Source: Tomocerus qinae
Taxonomy: Eukaryota; Arthropoda; Collembola; Entomobryomorpha; Tomoceridae
Length of the DNA: 64,000 nucleotides
Assembly: GCA_020055645.1 (NCBI GenBank)
Contig: CM034550.1
Location: forward strand, 7,187,501 to 7,251,500
Direction of reading: 5' to 3'
Below, piece after piece: positions 50,717-62,493 of the stretch. A program made the position numbers and the translations under genes. Position 1 is the first letter of the stretch. Each line of letters opens with the position of its first letter. The notes under the pieces were generated by a model. It worked only from the letters and a program-made list of their open reading frames with translations, was not told the DNA's origin and did not search any database.

Positions 50717-50731
50717 TATATATATATATAT
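50717..50731. repeat. (TA)n microsatellite
   Basis: About seven TA units; simple repeat in noncoding sequence. Confidence 0.8.
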
Positions 50732-53700
50732 TTAGGTAAAGGACAAGTATGGCTATTGCTGCTAAATGTTGACTTACTTTACTTTTCTAGACATTGGGCT
50801 TTTGCCTTTCTTTCTGTTTTTCGTTCCGTTGAGTATGTAGGACTGAAGTGAGGAGGAAAACCATTTGATACGATTGAATCATCATTTCACATCATTAGGA
50901 GTAGCTCCGCTAGTCATCGTATCCTCATTTACATTGAATTTACATTATCTCGAAATGACATTCTAGAGCGAGAGGAAATAGCATTAGGGAATTTCAATGG
51001 AAAAACAATGAAGACATTTAAAATACATTTCCATCGTATTTTCATTACTTTTATAAATCTCTTCTAGAATATAATCCTATATGGATTATGTATTCATATT
51101 AGACAGAGACTACTCTGAATGAACTCTCAAGTTATGAGCACAAGGTAAAAGAGTAAATTAGATATCAAAAGTCATACTATTCACATCCAAATCTTTTCAA
51201 TTACTAATTACATTCTATACTACATCTTTTATGTCATGAGATGAAATGAGTTTATATGCGTCATTCAACATTGTTCTGAAATGTGTGTGATTTGTTTGCA
51301 AGTTGTTTACGTATATAGTCTGTACATGTAGATTAGCTAGAATTTGATATTATATAGTAATATTTTCAAGACAATTTCTAATTCCCATAGGATTATGATG
51401 TCATTCTATAATTAGAATTGAGCGAAGGGATCTCTTTAGAAACTTCACTTTGAATGCAAAGGATAGAACACACAAATCCCATATTTATGCATAAACACAT
51501 TTCTGTGCTGATACACGAAATTAAATTTCTGCCATTTCAACAGTCAGCATCATAGAATTTGCTTTCTATATGCCTTCCTGTGTTGTCGTCAGCGGTATTT
51601 AAAGCTTTATTGCTCAGTGCACACGGAAAAATGAATAGCTCCGTAAAAAATAGGCTCAAGCTCTGACAACAACTCACTCAGCTTATTTTGTCAGTTGAAA
51701 TACGTGCACATAACATTAAGCAAATAAAGAAAAGGCGAAACACGCGAAAAAATATTTAAAACAAACAAACACCCCATCACATAGCATAACATAACAGTAC
51801 TTTGTCGAAACTACAATGTCTCTGTTCATAAGCAAGAATTTTTTGGTCTGTTGGGTTAAGGTGTTATTTTACTTGTAATACCTACAAGTATATTTCCAAC
51901 GAGGAATATTTAGCATTTTGACATTGCACTAAAAAGGTAAATCCATGTATTTATAAGGAAAGTACAGATTTCCTATTGTCAGCTATTTCTATGCGAATGA
52001 TATCCTATAGTAACTTAAGTGAACTAAAGCGGCTTAAATTCTTCAGGCAAGAAAACATACACCAGACATTCGAGAACAGACTTACTCAGCCATATTATAG
52101 TAATACAGAAAGCCATGTTATGACATGGACGAGGGAATTGGATGCGATAGCGTAAAATTCGTATAACCAATGCGTATCTTATTTATATAGCATTTACATG
52201 CTACCAGCAGCGGTAGGTAGTAAGTGGTAGGTAGCTATTTACAAAATGCTAATCTACATTGTAAAATATTTATCTAGTCTATGCACACATGCATAAATGT
52301 GGAATAATCTAGTATAACCTTATAGGTACCTGAGCAGAAGTCAAGATAAACAGTCCGCTCTAATAAAATGCAGCACAAGACGAACAAACATGAACCAAGG
52401 CGAGATGGTTGTAAAACATATGTACTTTTATTGCCGAAAGGAAAGATTACGAGGCACGTGCTTGAGAATACACATGGAAAGATTTCATGTGATCAAATAC
52501 TTATACCCAATATACACAGATTAGAATGGGTATATTATTCTATATGTGTGGTATACTATCTGCACATGTTTAATTGCATTCTACTTTACATGTTTGTTAA
52601 CTACTAACGATAAAGTGTAATAAACATTGCATTCACGTATTCTATATACTGCACTGTTTACACTGCACAAGGAAAAGTCCTTCTCTCTCCTTGATCATGA
52701 TTCTAATATCGTGTAATTAAATGCAAACATATTTTCGTCTAGGGAAATAGAAAATTAAAATTAAACAGATTATTTACTTCAGGCTCTATTCCCAGAAACT
52801 AAATCATTCCTTTTTAATTACTCTCAACCTAGCAGATTATTATGTTATTGTGCAAGAGATTAAACAGAATACAGAAGCTTAATAATTATAGGTAATGGTT
52901 TGTATTTTGGTATTCATGCTTCTGTTTGCATCATTTATTTTGTCTCCACAAATCCAACAAGTCAACATAAAACCCAAAACCAGCCGCAGGAATATGTCAA
53001 GACCAAAAAGCAGCTTTTGCGATGTAGAATATTTTATTGAAATTTTAGGTTGAGTACTGACTTTTCTATGTAGATTAGATGAGACATACTCAGAGAGAGC
53101 GATGAATGTTCACATTCACTCACAACTTAAGGAAAATGATAAAATGGAGACACAGGTAGGTATTATACACAGTCATTCGTGTCTATGTCATTTCATATCT
53201 GTATATACACACAAATCACTAATTGTTGCTGTTTAGAGTGGTAAATAACAGTTAAACTTGGTTTTTAAAGATATAGTGGAATGTAGAGGAGAGATTATAC
53301 TAGGTAGAACATGTGGAGCGATAAGATAATGGCACTTTGTCTGTCTTTATTACTTTATGTATCAGGTATTATAATAATACCAATGGGTTTATACCTATAG
53401 TTATATTATGCGAGGGATGCAAATTGAAAGGGATGCTATGTGTAATAGTTACTTATAGTGAAAATGTTTGACTATTATTATATGTACAATAAAGTACAGA
53501 TGTTGCTGTGATATTTGTATTTCGAGTGTAGGAAATTTTCTTAAACTTTTCTTATTTAACGTTTGTAAAATCAAAATTGCATGCAATGCTATTACAGGCG
53601 AGAGGGAAAGAGTGCAATCTGACTATGAGCTCTACAGCAGTAAATGTAAGTGCCAGAGTTATATTTATTGGGAAGTAGCTCTATTTTTCGATATGACAGA

Positions 53701-54027
53701 GTTGCAATTATTTCCCTGCACTTCAACTCTCTGTACACAAGAACGCGTTTGTCTGATTTTTTGTTAGACCTTGGGCACATTGCAATGTGCAATTTAAAGT
53801 GCAACATCTATCCATACTCACTCTTTATCTGTGATCTCTTAGCAATAGCCATAGGGAAGTATAGAGTATGATGCAAAGAATATACTCTGTGCTTACGACT
53901 AGTGCATAATGTTTACTTACCTATGCTACACATTCATGTATACTACAAGTACAATCGGATGTAAGGAAACCTGATATAAACAAATTCCTCTTAGATACTG
54001 TATACTCATTTTATATATGTTACAGGA

Positions 54028-54155
54028 TTTACCCCAAATTTGTCAACACCAAAATGTCAATATTTTAATATTATAACTTACCCATGTACAGATGCAATTG
54101 CGTTGGCAAAATGTGCTGACAAAGTGAAATTCTTTGTTACAGGGTTTGGGGTAAA
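54028..54155. mobile_element. short inverted-repeat relic (128 bp), MITE-like
   Basis: TTTACCCCAAA at the left end is matched by a perfect inverted copy, TTTGGGGTAAA, at the right end. Just inside the left end is TTTGTCAACACC, the same subterminal word that is reiterated in the MULE at 12811-13734, whose ends also carry ACCCCAAA. This suggests a tiny nonautonomous relative. No convincing target duplication was found. Confidence 0.5.
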
Positions 54156-54257
54156 TTTGGAAGCTACAAGCTCAAGGTCCTGATAAAAAATGGATCTAGG
54201 GAAATTCTTAAATTTTTCATGATTCATTTCAAAACCTACCATTGACGATATGGCGTG

Positions 54258-54547
54258 TGTTAGTTGTGAGGAGACTCCTCACCACCCAATACCACCCTCA
54301 TTAACATTACATCTCCAATATTCTAATTAACCTCCCAACTCCAGCTTCACCCACGGAGACTCTCTCGCCAGTTGGTCGGGAACCCTCGTCGTCGTTAGTC
54401 AGTCAGTGTCGGGTTTTAGGGAACTTAGAGTAAATACGATCGTGTCATAATTTCGAGAATAATAAACCACTACTTTGTCTGTGTCCAAATCTCGTCGTTC
54501 TCTCTTTTGTGCAGTCATTTCACTCATCCCGATCATAAAATCTAGCA
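54258..54547 (+). mobile_element. putative single LTR of an LTR retrotransposon
   Basis: The segment begins TGTTAG and ends CTAGCA, an imperfect TG...CA inverted pair typical of LTR ends. It starts with a perfect 8-bp hairpin (GTGAGGAGACTCCTCAC, 54266-54282) and contains AATAAA at 54461-54466. It is distinctly GC-richer than the flanks. The sequence just after it (TTTTAGGTGCATTGAGTCGA) looks like a primer-binding region, perhaps BEL/Pao-like. No second LTR is visible, so the ends are inferred. Confidence 0.45.
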
Positions 54548-54650
54548 GTTTTAGGTGCATTGAGTCGAACCAGAGTCAGGAATACAAGGAAACGGGCATC
54601 TTTCAGTCTAACCCGGATTTCCCTCCTGATATAGTACGAGTGATCTATAG
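54548..54650 (+). mobile_element. possible residual internal region after the LTR
   Basis: About 100 bp with raised GC continue from the LTR-like segment before sequence returns to AT-rich background near 54650. It includes the presumed primer-binding region. No gag or pol reading frame can be followed. Confidence 0.3.
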
Positions 54651-56781
54651 CTGAGACAATATTATTCTAGTATTATGTACTAAATATTGCAAGACAAAAG
54701 GTTTTAAGTGTATACGGAAATGGAAATATTGATAGCGTCATAAACGAAGTATGGAAATGTATTATTATGTCTCAGTGAAACCAAATAAACTTCCAATTAT
54801 AAATGTTGAATGCAAATACTGACAGCTAGGAAACAATACGTTCAGTTTATGCAACTCAACTAAATTTCCAGTGTTTGTATTGCGTACATTGGATTTAGTA
54901 ACTTGCATCTCTGTAGAATAGAAAAGCATATTATTATGATTCAGAAATCTGTTTTGAAAACCTTGTGTTCCCATTAATTAGGCTTCGCTATTCAACACTG
55001 TCAGTTGAACAAAAGTTTGTGGTACACGACACTTTCATTAGTGAATAATATGTAAATATTTTGACACTGTTACTGTTATCTTGTACAATTCTCAAGTTTG
55101 TGTTGCTAAACTTGTGTTGCGGATTTGTGAAGTGTTACTGAGGCATATGCCTACTGCACTATCAGCCCAACCAGACTATATTTGAGCAAATGATTTTGGA
55201 GCCCATTTCGATTTCTCAAAGATGAATAGTTGGTTTGAACTTATTTTGGTGTGTTTATAGGATCATGAATTCCAATGAGCTATTTCTCACAATATGCTCA
55301 AAATTTAACCCATTTATGTAACTAGGTTCAATTCGCCCCCTCACAAACAAAATTACATGTACATTCTAAATTCTTAGTTATCCCCTTTTGGGCTAATCTA
55401 TTAATTTTCCGTATACACGACATTGTTAAAACAATAGTTGATCTTGGTGAATTAACTCTAGACATATAGTATGTTATTCTAGTGCTTGAGCACATGTGTG
55501 CAATGTGATCTCAACCTTTTGTAAGTATACTATAGTAGTATGAATACTTTTGTCTAGACAGTAGAATAGTTGACTTTTTATTTTGTCACCTGAAATATGT
55601 ATGTTATTGTAGTATACAATGTAAACACGTCTATATGTATAAGTATTCTCTATACACCAAAGGGCAGATCATTTTTTATGTGTTATGCAAACTCCTTAAG
55701 ATACCTATGTCATACCTCTCGACATGTCCTCCGACATAGTGCATTAGGTATACTACGGGGAATTTGCGTTGTTAGTAAGTATGTATATTTGTGCAAGCGT
55801 ATGACTTTAAGGTAGAAATGAAATCCTGGAACTACCTGAGTAGGAGTTGTAAGTAACAGTAGCTTATACATTTTTAACCCTCTTGGATGTTTCTGCTCGG
55901 TTATTGTTTCTATTAATGCATTTTAGGTATACTTTTATGTGATCTCGACGATCCTCCAGACGAAAATAATTCCTGATTTGTCCAGTTTGTCAACAGTTTC
56001 CAATTACATTACCAAAACAGACTGTAGAGATACCTACACCATAGTAGAGACAGGCGAGTCTGGAGTTTAAAAAGTGTAACGTACCTGAAACTTGAAATGC
56101 AAAACTCAACGAATAAATGTTGGTTCTCAGCATTCCCGTTGTTTATAAATCGGTGTGTGGCATATGTCACCCGCATACATTTATTTACCTCTTTACCTTA
56201 CCACAAAGTCATTTACCCAATTCAAGCCACAGCATGTACCAGTGTTTATTTTTTATAACCAATAAGCAAACTACAACTTTACTAGATATTTAGGATTGTA
56301 TATAAAAAAAGTTACCGATATGCAGAATAATCTAAAATAAACCAGAGATGAAATGAATGATATAGAGACATTGATCACACAGTTTTATTTATAATTCCGA
56401 TAGGCTGTACACATTCAGAAAATGATTATGTACCTACCTGATGTACAATACGTAAAAGTTAATGCGCATAGAGATAGATACGAATGTTAAATATAATACT
56501 TCACGATTGAAAATTTGCATTATTACAGCATAATTTATATGTATTAAATAGAGTATTTTCCACAGTTTCTAATCTAGAAGATTTTTTTTATCACATGGGA
56601 GAATTACACAAGGTGTTAGAAAATAGGTACACTGTGCACTAAAGTTAGGTGTGAACTAAAAGAACAATTTGAAGGAGTAAAGTGTTACAGTTAGGTATAA
56701 GCGAAAGAAAAGTAATCTACATATTTAATTAGCTGGTCCATTTATAGTGACAAACTGCCCATTTAGCGGGAGTGCAGAACA
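54651..56781. other. noncoding stretch between LTR relic and membrane-protein gene
   Basis: AT-rich, no coding block or recognisable repeat seen. Part of it could belong to the canoe 5' region. Confidence 0.5.
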
Positions 56782-56787
56782 TTTATT
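56782..56787 (-). terminator. poly(A) signal of the small membrane-protein gene
   Basis: AATAAA on the minus strand, about 130 nt past the stop codon at 56917. Confidence 0.5.
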
Positions 56788-56916
56788 TACGAGTTAATTG
56801 TACTTAATATTATATTCAAGTCGAGATTTGTTCCATTAAGCATTGAATAGATCTAACTATTTGACTGGATACATTAATATCATATGGACAAAGAATATTA
56901 TATCCCTTGAATAATC

Positions 56917-57149
56917 TCAGAAGGATCCTTTGGCAGCCTTATCATCATTTGGCAACAGATAATTTTCAATGGATTGTATTTTAACAGGTAGGGAGTAGGT
57001 CTCATCTTTTTGATCATTCGAGTCACTGTTGTAATCATTCGAAGCGTTGTAAGTTTGATGGTAAGCCGCAGCAGCTAGTAATGAAAGTTGAGCATATGAA
57101 ATGGAAGAGTATGAAAAAGGATGATAAAAATGACTAGGGAAAAGATCTG
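56917..57149 (-). CDS. membrane-protein gene exon 3 (terminal)
   Basis: The acceptor ccttattcctaaag is chosen because it alone restores the long frame (ADLFPSHFYHPFSY). The nearer AG sites at 57180 or so lead to a stop within five codons. Ends KAAKGSF then TGA. Confidence 0.6.
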
Positions 57150-57592
57150 CTTTAGGAATAAGGTCATGCGTAGATATCTGCTAATATTAACAGGTAATTA
57201 CATTAGTGTAATGTAGTTAAAGCCCAGTTGGTAATAAAACTCACCTTGAGGGAAAGCATCTTCAGGGCTCAAGCTCGTTCTCTTTAAGTTTTCCTGGTAT
57301 GTTGTCCATGGAGTTATCGACTTGTGGCTTTCTTGACTAGAAGGCTCAGACTCTATATCATCAAAATCCCTTTTTCTTGCCAGATTTCTCAGATCACAAA
57401 CTAATCCACAGCACCATCGGCAACAACAGGCCTAGGATAATGACGAGGTGAAAGGGTTTATAAAATAGTTAAATGCAAAAATGAAAAAGTAAAACTGACC
57501 GTGAGTCCCAACAGAATCATGGAAAGTAGAGCAACACCAAACCAGCCATTAAAGAATCCAGAAGGAGCCCAAAGAAACAAGTAGTGTCCCAT
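56917..57592 (-). CDS. small single-pass membrane protein with Cys cluster, 170 aa, family unknown
   Basis: Three exons (57592-57500, 57431-57245, 57149-56917) give 170 residues, ATG to TGA. The N-terminus MGHYLFLWAPSGFFNGWFGV runs into a hydrophobic segment (ALLSMILLGLT) and then a juxtamembrane cysteine cluster ACCCRWCCGLVC, likely palmitoylated if cytosolic. A basic patch (LARKRDFDDIE), a Ser-rich stretch and a Tyr-rich tail (HFYHPFSYSSISYAQLSLL, AAAAYHQTYN) follow. There is no cleavable signal peptide and no domain I recognise. The layout recalls small type III proteins of the VOPP1/WBP1 or Shisa kind, but I see no motif that assigns it. A frame across all three exons with matched phases and a nearby poly(A) signal make it credible as a gene. 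Confidence 0.65.
57245..57431 (-). CDS. membrane-protein gene exon 2
   Basis: Acceptor cattatcctag, donor CAAG|GTGAGT, phase 0 to 1. Encodes the ACCCRWCCGLVCDLRN cluster; the other two frames hit stops. Confidence 0.65.
57500..57592 (-). CDS. membrane-protein gene exon 1
   Basis: Thirty-one codons from ATG to CTCACG|GTCAGT, phase 0. Encodes the N-terminus and hydrophobic segment. Confidence 0.65.
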
Positions 57593-60500
57593 TATCCTTG
57601 TTTGTAGTGAAAGTGTACAAGCAGATTAATAATTAATTTTGTGTAAAATATAAATTGTGAAATGAAAAAGGAGTCTGTGTGCACATACGAAGAGGGGAAT
57701 TTAATAGCTGGAGATAATCTACAGTGGTGGTAAGTGGTAAGCGAAAGTAATTTTGCTCCTGTCCTTATCTTGAGTGCTGTGCGAGAGGAATGAAATTGTC
57801 TGGGAACCCAACACCGGAGAAAGTCCTATAAATTGGTGAAAGCTCACTGCGCAAATCTTTTCTCCCGCTTTCACCGGATGATATTTCTGTGCTTAGTCGG
57901 TGGTTCTAGTTTTGATTTTGTTGGCTTAGCCCTGAGAACTCATATCACAACTGCCAATAGAAAAGATGTAGGTTATACGGTTCGGTTACTATAAAGCAGA
58001 ACATGCACATTGTGGCACACGATGATTCTACTTTTCTAGATCTATCTGAAGAAGGATCTTTGTAAGTAGATACGATGGAGAGAGACTAGAGAGGCTCTCT
58101 TCTCCAGCCCTCCTGCGTCTTACAAAATTTAATTAATTTCTTTCTAGCTATACCGTCCAAAGTAAATATTTCATGCACTAAATACGGTCGAGGCAATTTT
58201 CTGTAAGTGAGATGTTAAAAGTGGAGAAAACAGCCGTAAAGGTCATAAACAAAAGCTGCGACCGTTGAAATACTCAAGTAGAATAGTTTCCCGAGATGAA
58301 AAACATATAATTACTTATCTGGGCTGAGAAATGGTTGTTACTATTTTCATTTCATATATAACTGCACTTGAGCTTTACCAACTTTCACCGTTTCGGATTT
58401 CACTCGGCTCCGAACTTAATACAACTTGTTGGAAAATGTTAGAGATCAAATTTATCTGCATCTACATCCTACTAATAGACAGCGAGTGCTTTAATTGTAT
58501 ACCTTCTTCGAATGCTTTCGTCAAAGTATGTGGAGATGATTTGAATGCAATTCCTCAGTAATATGATCCTACTGTCGTGCATTAGCCAAACGTGCTTCAA
58601 TTTTCATCCTTTTAAATATTCAGTCAATCCTGAATTCCCAGGATTCTGTTACACAGTTTCAAAGGCAGAGCAAATAACTTTACATCTACACTCGCAGCTG
58701 TAAACAACCAAACCAAATCAGACGAGTTTGTTTGAAATGAAGGAATTAGATCGCAGAACATTCTCAACTCAATAGCATTTCATTAGCTTCATGCAAATTA
58801 CCTTTTTATTGTGTTTTGAAGAAGCTATAGTAATTTTCCCAACTCTATTCCGCTGGGCTATGTTAATACAGAACATGTAGGTTTCTTCTGATATTCACTT
58901 TTTAGTTAGAGCAACTCCAGTAGCAGTAGATAGTTATTATTCCGCAAGCATTCAGCGAATAATGTCAGAGAGAACCACTCTACATTGATTACACAGGTAC
59001 TTATTTAGCCTCACAGACAGAAAACATATATGTAACAGAAGCTAAGATTTCCCTAGTACATCTCTCTTTTGGTAGCATAGAAAAGAAGGTCACATACAGA
59101 AGAGACGGAGAAAGTCATTTCGTTCCTGAAATTAACAATCTCGAAACTTATGTCTTGTGCATACATAAGTTTCTCAACTCATCAGGGAAGGAATTACAAA
59201 AAGGAATGTCTTAAGAATATTATAATATTATTACGTAAGGTCACAATATATCCTTACAGCTCCAGATGTACCTGTCGAAACTTTCGAAAAGAATACTCTC
59301 CGTTCAAACAATATTGTATTGTACAGAACTCATGAATTGTGATGACTTCTCTAAACACGTTCATTAATTCTCAAGTATGCTAACAAGTTTCTTTATGTCA
59401 TTTTCCTCCTGAACTTTACAAGATTGTTCAAGTGGGAAGACAATATTTTTTGTTTACAAGCCAAATACACACGCGTAGGACAAACTATAAACTTGACAAT
59501 ATATCATTAATTATCTTTAGTCAATCTTCTCTTATATTAAGTTAAAACTTACACTTGGATGTTTGAGAATCCAAGCTTCATACGTATTATTTAACCTTCA
59601 GAGGTTTCCCTTTTAATTATGGTTCTACTTGGAAGAATCTTCGGTTTACATTTCACTCTTAAAATTACTACGTTATAAATTCGTCTCTTTTGTTCAAAAG
59701 TTTTCAACTGGAAAGTTGGAATTCAATGAGAAGAAACATCTTGAATATTAATTTATAATGTTACAAGTCTATTTTGTGGGCCATGGCCATGCTTTTCCAG
59801 ATTTCAGCTATCCGACATCCTTCACATCGAAATACTAATTAGCTAATACCATATCACCACAATATAACTTATGTTCAAATGCGCATAAAAGGTTCAAGAT
59901 GTGTGACTTAAGGGATAGCTGCTTATCACCACACGCCCCAAAGCTAGAAGCTTCTTCTTCACAATCTCATTCATTTGCAGAAACTTTTGACATGGAAAAT
60001 AACATACTCCCATCTCTTCATCTTCGACCTCATTATCAAATTAATGAGACCTGGTTATCACCAAATTATTTTCAAAGTACACGAAGGACTTTACCAGTTA
60101 CCACAGCCCTGAAGCATGAAAATAGTCAGCTGAAGCTGAGTAGTTAGTACTTAGTCTACTTAGTAAGTGAACAGGGGCATTGTGACATAATATTGTAATT
60201 TATTAATGGACGCTGGACGGGCTGTCGAAAAGTACTGAAACAAAAAATCTTACGGAAAAATAAATGAACTGGGGATTCACAACTCCTACTGGAGTCTGTC
60301 TGTCTGGATGTCTAGACTAGAACTGGGATTTTTACATAATGATAATATTATTGTTAATTTTATGGATTTTATGAAAATAAATGGTTACACTCACGTACAT
60401 AGTGCTTAGTGCTTCTCTCTGCTTACTCTGCCTGCTTACGGCTTACACTTTACACACACTCTCCAGGCAGGACAGACAAAGCTTTGCATTTGCATCGCGG

Positions 60501-60916
60501 CGGTAAAGTTTCTGTTTAAAATATGCACATTGGAACATTGGAAGCTGCTGGACACTTTACTTAAGGTATTGCAAGAAACTGGACAAAACATTGGTTTCCT
60601 TTTCTTCTGTCATCTTTGCTGGATTTTTTTCGTGAAGTCAACAAGTCGGGAAGTCAACAAAGGTAAACTTATTTCTTGCAAGTAAGCAGTAATTACCGAT
60701 CTAAAGATAATAGAATCTAAGTCTAGACTTTAGTTATTAGTGTTTATTTAGTGTTTATTTATATTCAATCAAATGATATTCAATATCAAATATTGGATTT
60801 AAAAAATCAGCTATTATATAAAATTATTGTTTCTTTCGGTATTTATTAAGATCAAATCTGAAGTTGCAGTTCATCAAAATCATAACTATCTCCTCTGCAA
60901 TATCAACGTTGTAATC
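57593..60916. other. intergenic region between divergent genes
   Basis: About 3.3 kb separates the start codons of the minus-strand membrane-protein gene and the plus-strand WD40 gene, so both promoters should lie here. Apart from the weak coding candidate at 59899-60147 I see no supported feature. A possible noncoding exon of the WD40 gene may end at CAACAAAG|GTAAAC near 60661; this is weak. Confidence 0.5.
59899..60147 (+). CDS. possible small gene or terminal exon, 82 codons
   Basis: An open frame from ATG to TAG with base composition richer in GC than its flanks. The product is Ser-rich (SPHAPKLEASSSQSHSF) without any motif I recognise. A weak acceptor-like ttcaag precedes the ATG, and AATAAA follows at about 60257. 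It may be a real last exon or short gene, or chance. Confidence 0.25.
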   Translation: MCDLRDSCLSPHAPKLEASSSQSHSFAETFDMENNILPSLHLRPHYQINETWLSPNYFQSTRRTLPVTTALKHENSQLKLSS

Positions 60917-61032
60917 ATGAAAGTGTCAGACGAATTACTGGAATATTATACGGATATTATATCGCACTCTTATGAACCGGACGGCTTTAGAATAGCGGCT
61001 GGAACTTCTAGTGGAAAAGTTGTAACGATTAT
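60917..61032 (+). CDS. thoc6: THOC6-like exon 1
   Basis: MKVSDELLEYYTDIISHSYE then FRIAAGTSSGKVVTI; donor ATTAT|GTAAGT, phase 2. The first blade of the propeller. Confidence 0.7.
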
Positions 61033-62300
61033 GTAAGTTATTAGTATTAATATTTATGTATATTTAACATTTTGTACACCAAATCAAACTAGAAGATGGA
61101 AATTATTGTTTCAAAAAATTTAATATCTTGTGAATAATTTTCAGTCGAAATTCTGAAACCGACGATGCATATATGGAAATGGAATCGAACTTACCTCAAA
61201 ATAAATCGGTATTGTGTCTTCACTGGGGCAGGGCCGGTGTATTTGTAGGATCAAAGTCTTTGCTGTATTTATATAAAACTGATTTTACGGACAACGAGGA
61301 AGATAAGTCAATTCCTATTAAGTTTGATTGGACATATGATTGCCATGACCTATGCACCGTAACAAACGGTCTGGAGAAGGTCTTTGTGGCCTGTGATGAT
61401 TGTCGCGTTCGAAGTGTTGATGTCGAGACTCAGAAAGTTGTTGCTGAATTTAAAGACCATACTTCTATCGTTGAAGTTGTCAACTCTAGGTATATGACAA
61501 ACATGTGCTTATATTTATAACATAAAATATGTCACCACATTGTATGTATATTAATAGTAGAAAATTGATTTTATGACTCTTAGTGAGGAGTTTATCGCCA
61601 GTGGAGGTCAAGATGGTCAGGTTCACGTTTATGACACTCAATTACGCACCAATAAACCTGTTGTTTCGTTCAATGTGGAGGGAAATAAGACGGTAGTGTA
61701 GTACTACTTTAAAAATAATAATTTTAATTTCGATATAACTAAAAGACAACTCCTATAACTTATAACCTCCTAACTGGCCCCCGTAGGGGTGAATATCCTA
61801 ATAAGTTATCTATGACATTAATTATCATACATACATATAATTTTAGATTGGTGCACTTGCTGTAAGTACCAACTCTACTTGGTTGGCCGCCGGCTCCTAT
61901 GGAGGGCCTGCGATCTTTAGCTTGAAAAGTGGTGTCCAGCTGACACAAATCGCTGTTGAAGTTCCCAAAAGTAAGGAGAATGTTTTAATATATTTTGAAA
62001 TTTGGTTTTAGTTGGTTTGAGCATTTTTAATTGATATTGATTTCCATTTTAGAAATTTATGCGGCCTATTTCGATTGTAACAATGCAATTATGTGGGGAG
62101 GAGGAGGCGGTTTTGTTTACAAATCTGAAGATTTTTCAAAGATTAACCAGAAAATGAAAGCTGCATTCGGCCGTGGGAAAGTTAACCATATTTATTCCAT
62201 AACAGGCAGTCTTCACAAGCGCCTCAGTGTAGCAGGATCTACAAATGGAATTCTAATATCTGATAATGGTGTGTTTTGGAACTCCATGGTCTACATTTAA
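60917..62300 (+). CDS. thoc6: THOC6-like WD40 protein, THO/TREX complex subunit, 313 aa
   Basis: Five exons: 60917-61032, 61145-61489, 61584-61692, 61847-61970, 62053-62300, totalling 942 nt including the stop and in phase throughout. THOC6 is a beta-propeller subunit of the THO part of TREX, which couples transcription to mRNA export in the nucleus. Matches to human THOC6 run in order: FRIAAGTSSGKVVTI (human FLAAGNNYGQIAI), FVACDDCRVRSVDVET (ILAGGDCQLHTMDLET), FIASGGQDGQVHVYDTQL (VLSGGEDGAVRLWDLR), and a C-terminal LSVAGSTNGILI (VLTAAGNSCRVDV). Length 313 compares with 341 in human. The ATG at 60917 is chosen because the frame upstream has no other ATG before its stop. The family call could still be another divergent small WD40 protein. 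Confidence 0.65.
61145..61489 (+). CDS. thoc6: THOC6-like exon 2
   Basis: Acceptor gaataattttcag, donor TCTAG|GTATAT, phase 2 to 2. Includes SVLCLHWGRAGVFVGSKSLL and KVFVACDDCRVRSVDVETQK. Confidence 0.75.
61584..61692 (+). CDS. thoc6: THOC6-like exon 3
   Basis: Acceptor atgactcttag, donor AAGACG|GTAGTG, phase 2 to 0. Reads EEFIASGGQDGQVHVYDTQL, a canonical WD-repeat blade. Confidence 0.72.
61847..61970 (+). CDS. thoc6: THOC6-like exon 4
   Basis: Acceptor tataattttag, donor CCAAAA|GTAAGG, phase 0 to 1. Reads IGALAVSTNSTWLAAGSYGG, PAIFSLKSGVQ. Confidence 0.72.
62053..62300 (+). CDS. thoc6: THOC6-like exon 5 (terminal)
   Basis: Acceptor tttccattttag, joins exon 4 through a split Lys codon. 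Reads IYAAYFDCNNAIMWGGGGGF and RLSVAGSTNGILISDNG, stop TAA at 62298-62300. Confidence 0.75.
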
Positions 62301-62437
62301 ATGCAATTCCGATTCACCTGGAATGTAATGTATGTCCTTCATTTTTTATTATGCTATAATGCCAACTTGGGCATTCAAATAGAGTATTTTATTTTGTACA
62401 GAAAGTAGATATTTTATTTGTAATAATACTATAGACA

Positions 62438-62443
62438 ATTAAA
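62438..62443 (+). terminator. thoc6: poly(A) signal candidate, THOC6-like gene
   Basis: ATTAAA about 140 nt past the stop codon, facing the opposite-strand signal at 62494-62499. Confidence 0.35.
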
Positions 62444-62493
62444 TACACAGTTATAAGAAAAAAATCAAAAATATGATTCCTTGACAAAAAATC

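Larger units (their letters stand above)
41762..54027. other. noncoding stretch upstream of canoe
   Basis: This 12 kb stretch shows no protein-coding block I can support on either strand; the short open frames have no family resemblance or consistent splice context. Because canoe exon 1 begins at a splice acceptor (41762), at least part of this stretch should be a 5' untranslated intron with a noncoding exon and promoter further right. I could not locate that exon with confidence. Confidence 0.55.

Noticed and set aside
52368..52607. Plus-strand 79-codon frame (MQHKTNKHEPRRDGCKTY...)
   Set aside because: The first part looks protein-like but the rest decays into random Tyr/Cys-rich sequence, with no homology or neighbouring exon.
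57826..57860. TATA-like CTATAAATTGG on the plus strand considered as a promoter
   Set aside because: AT-rich sequence gives many such matches, and no initiator or downstream gene start supports it.
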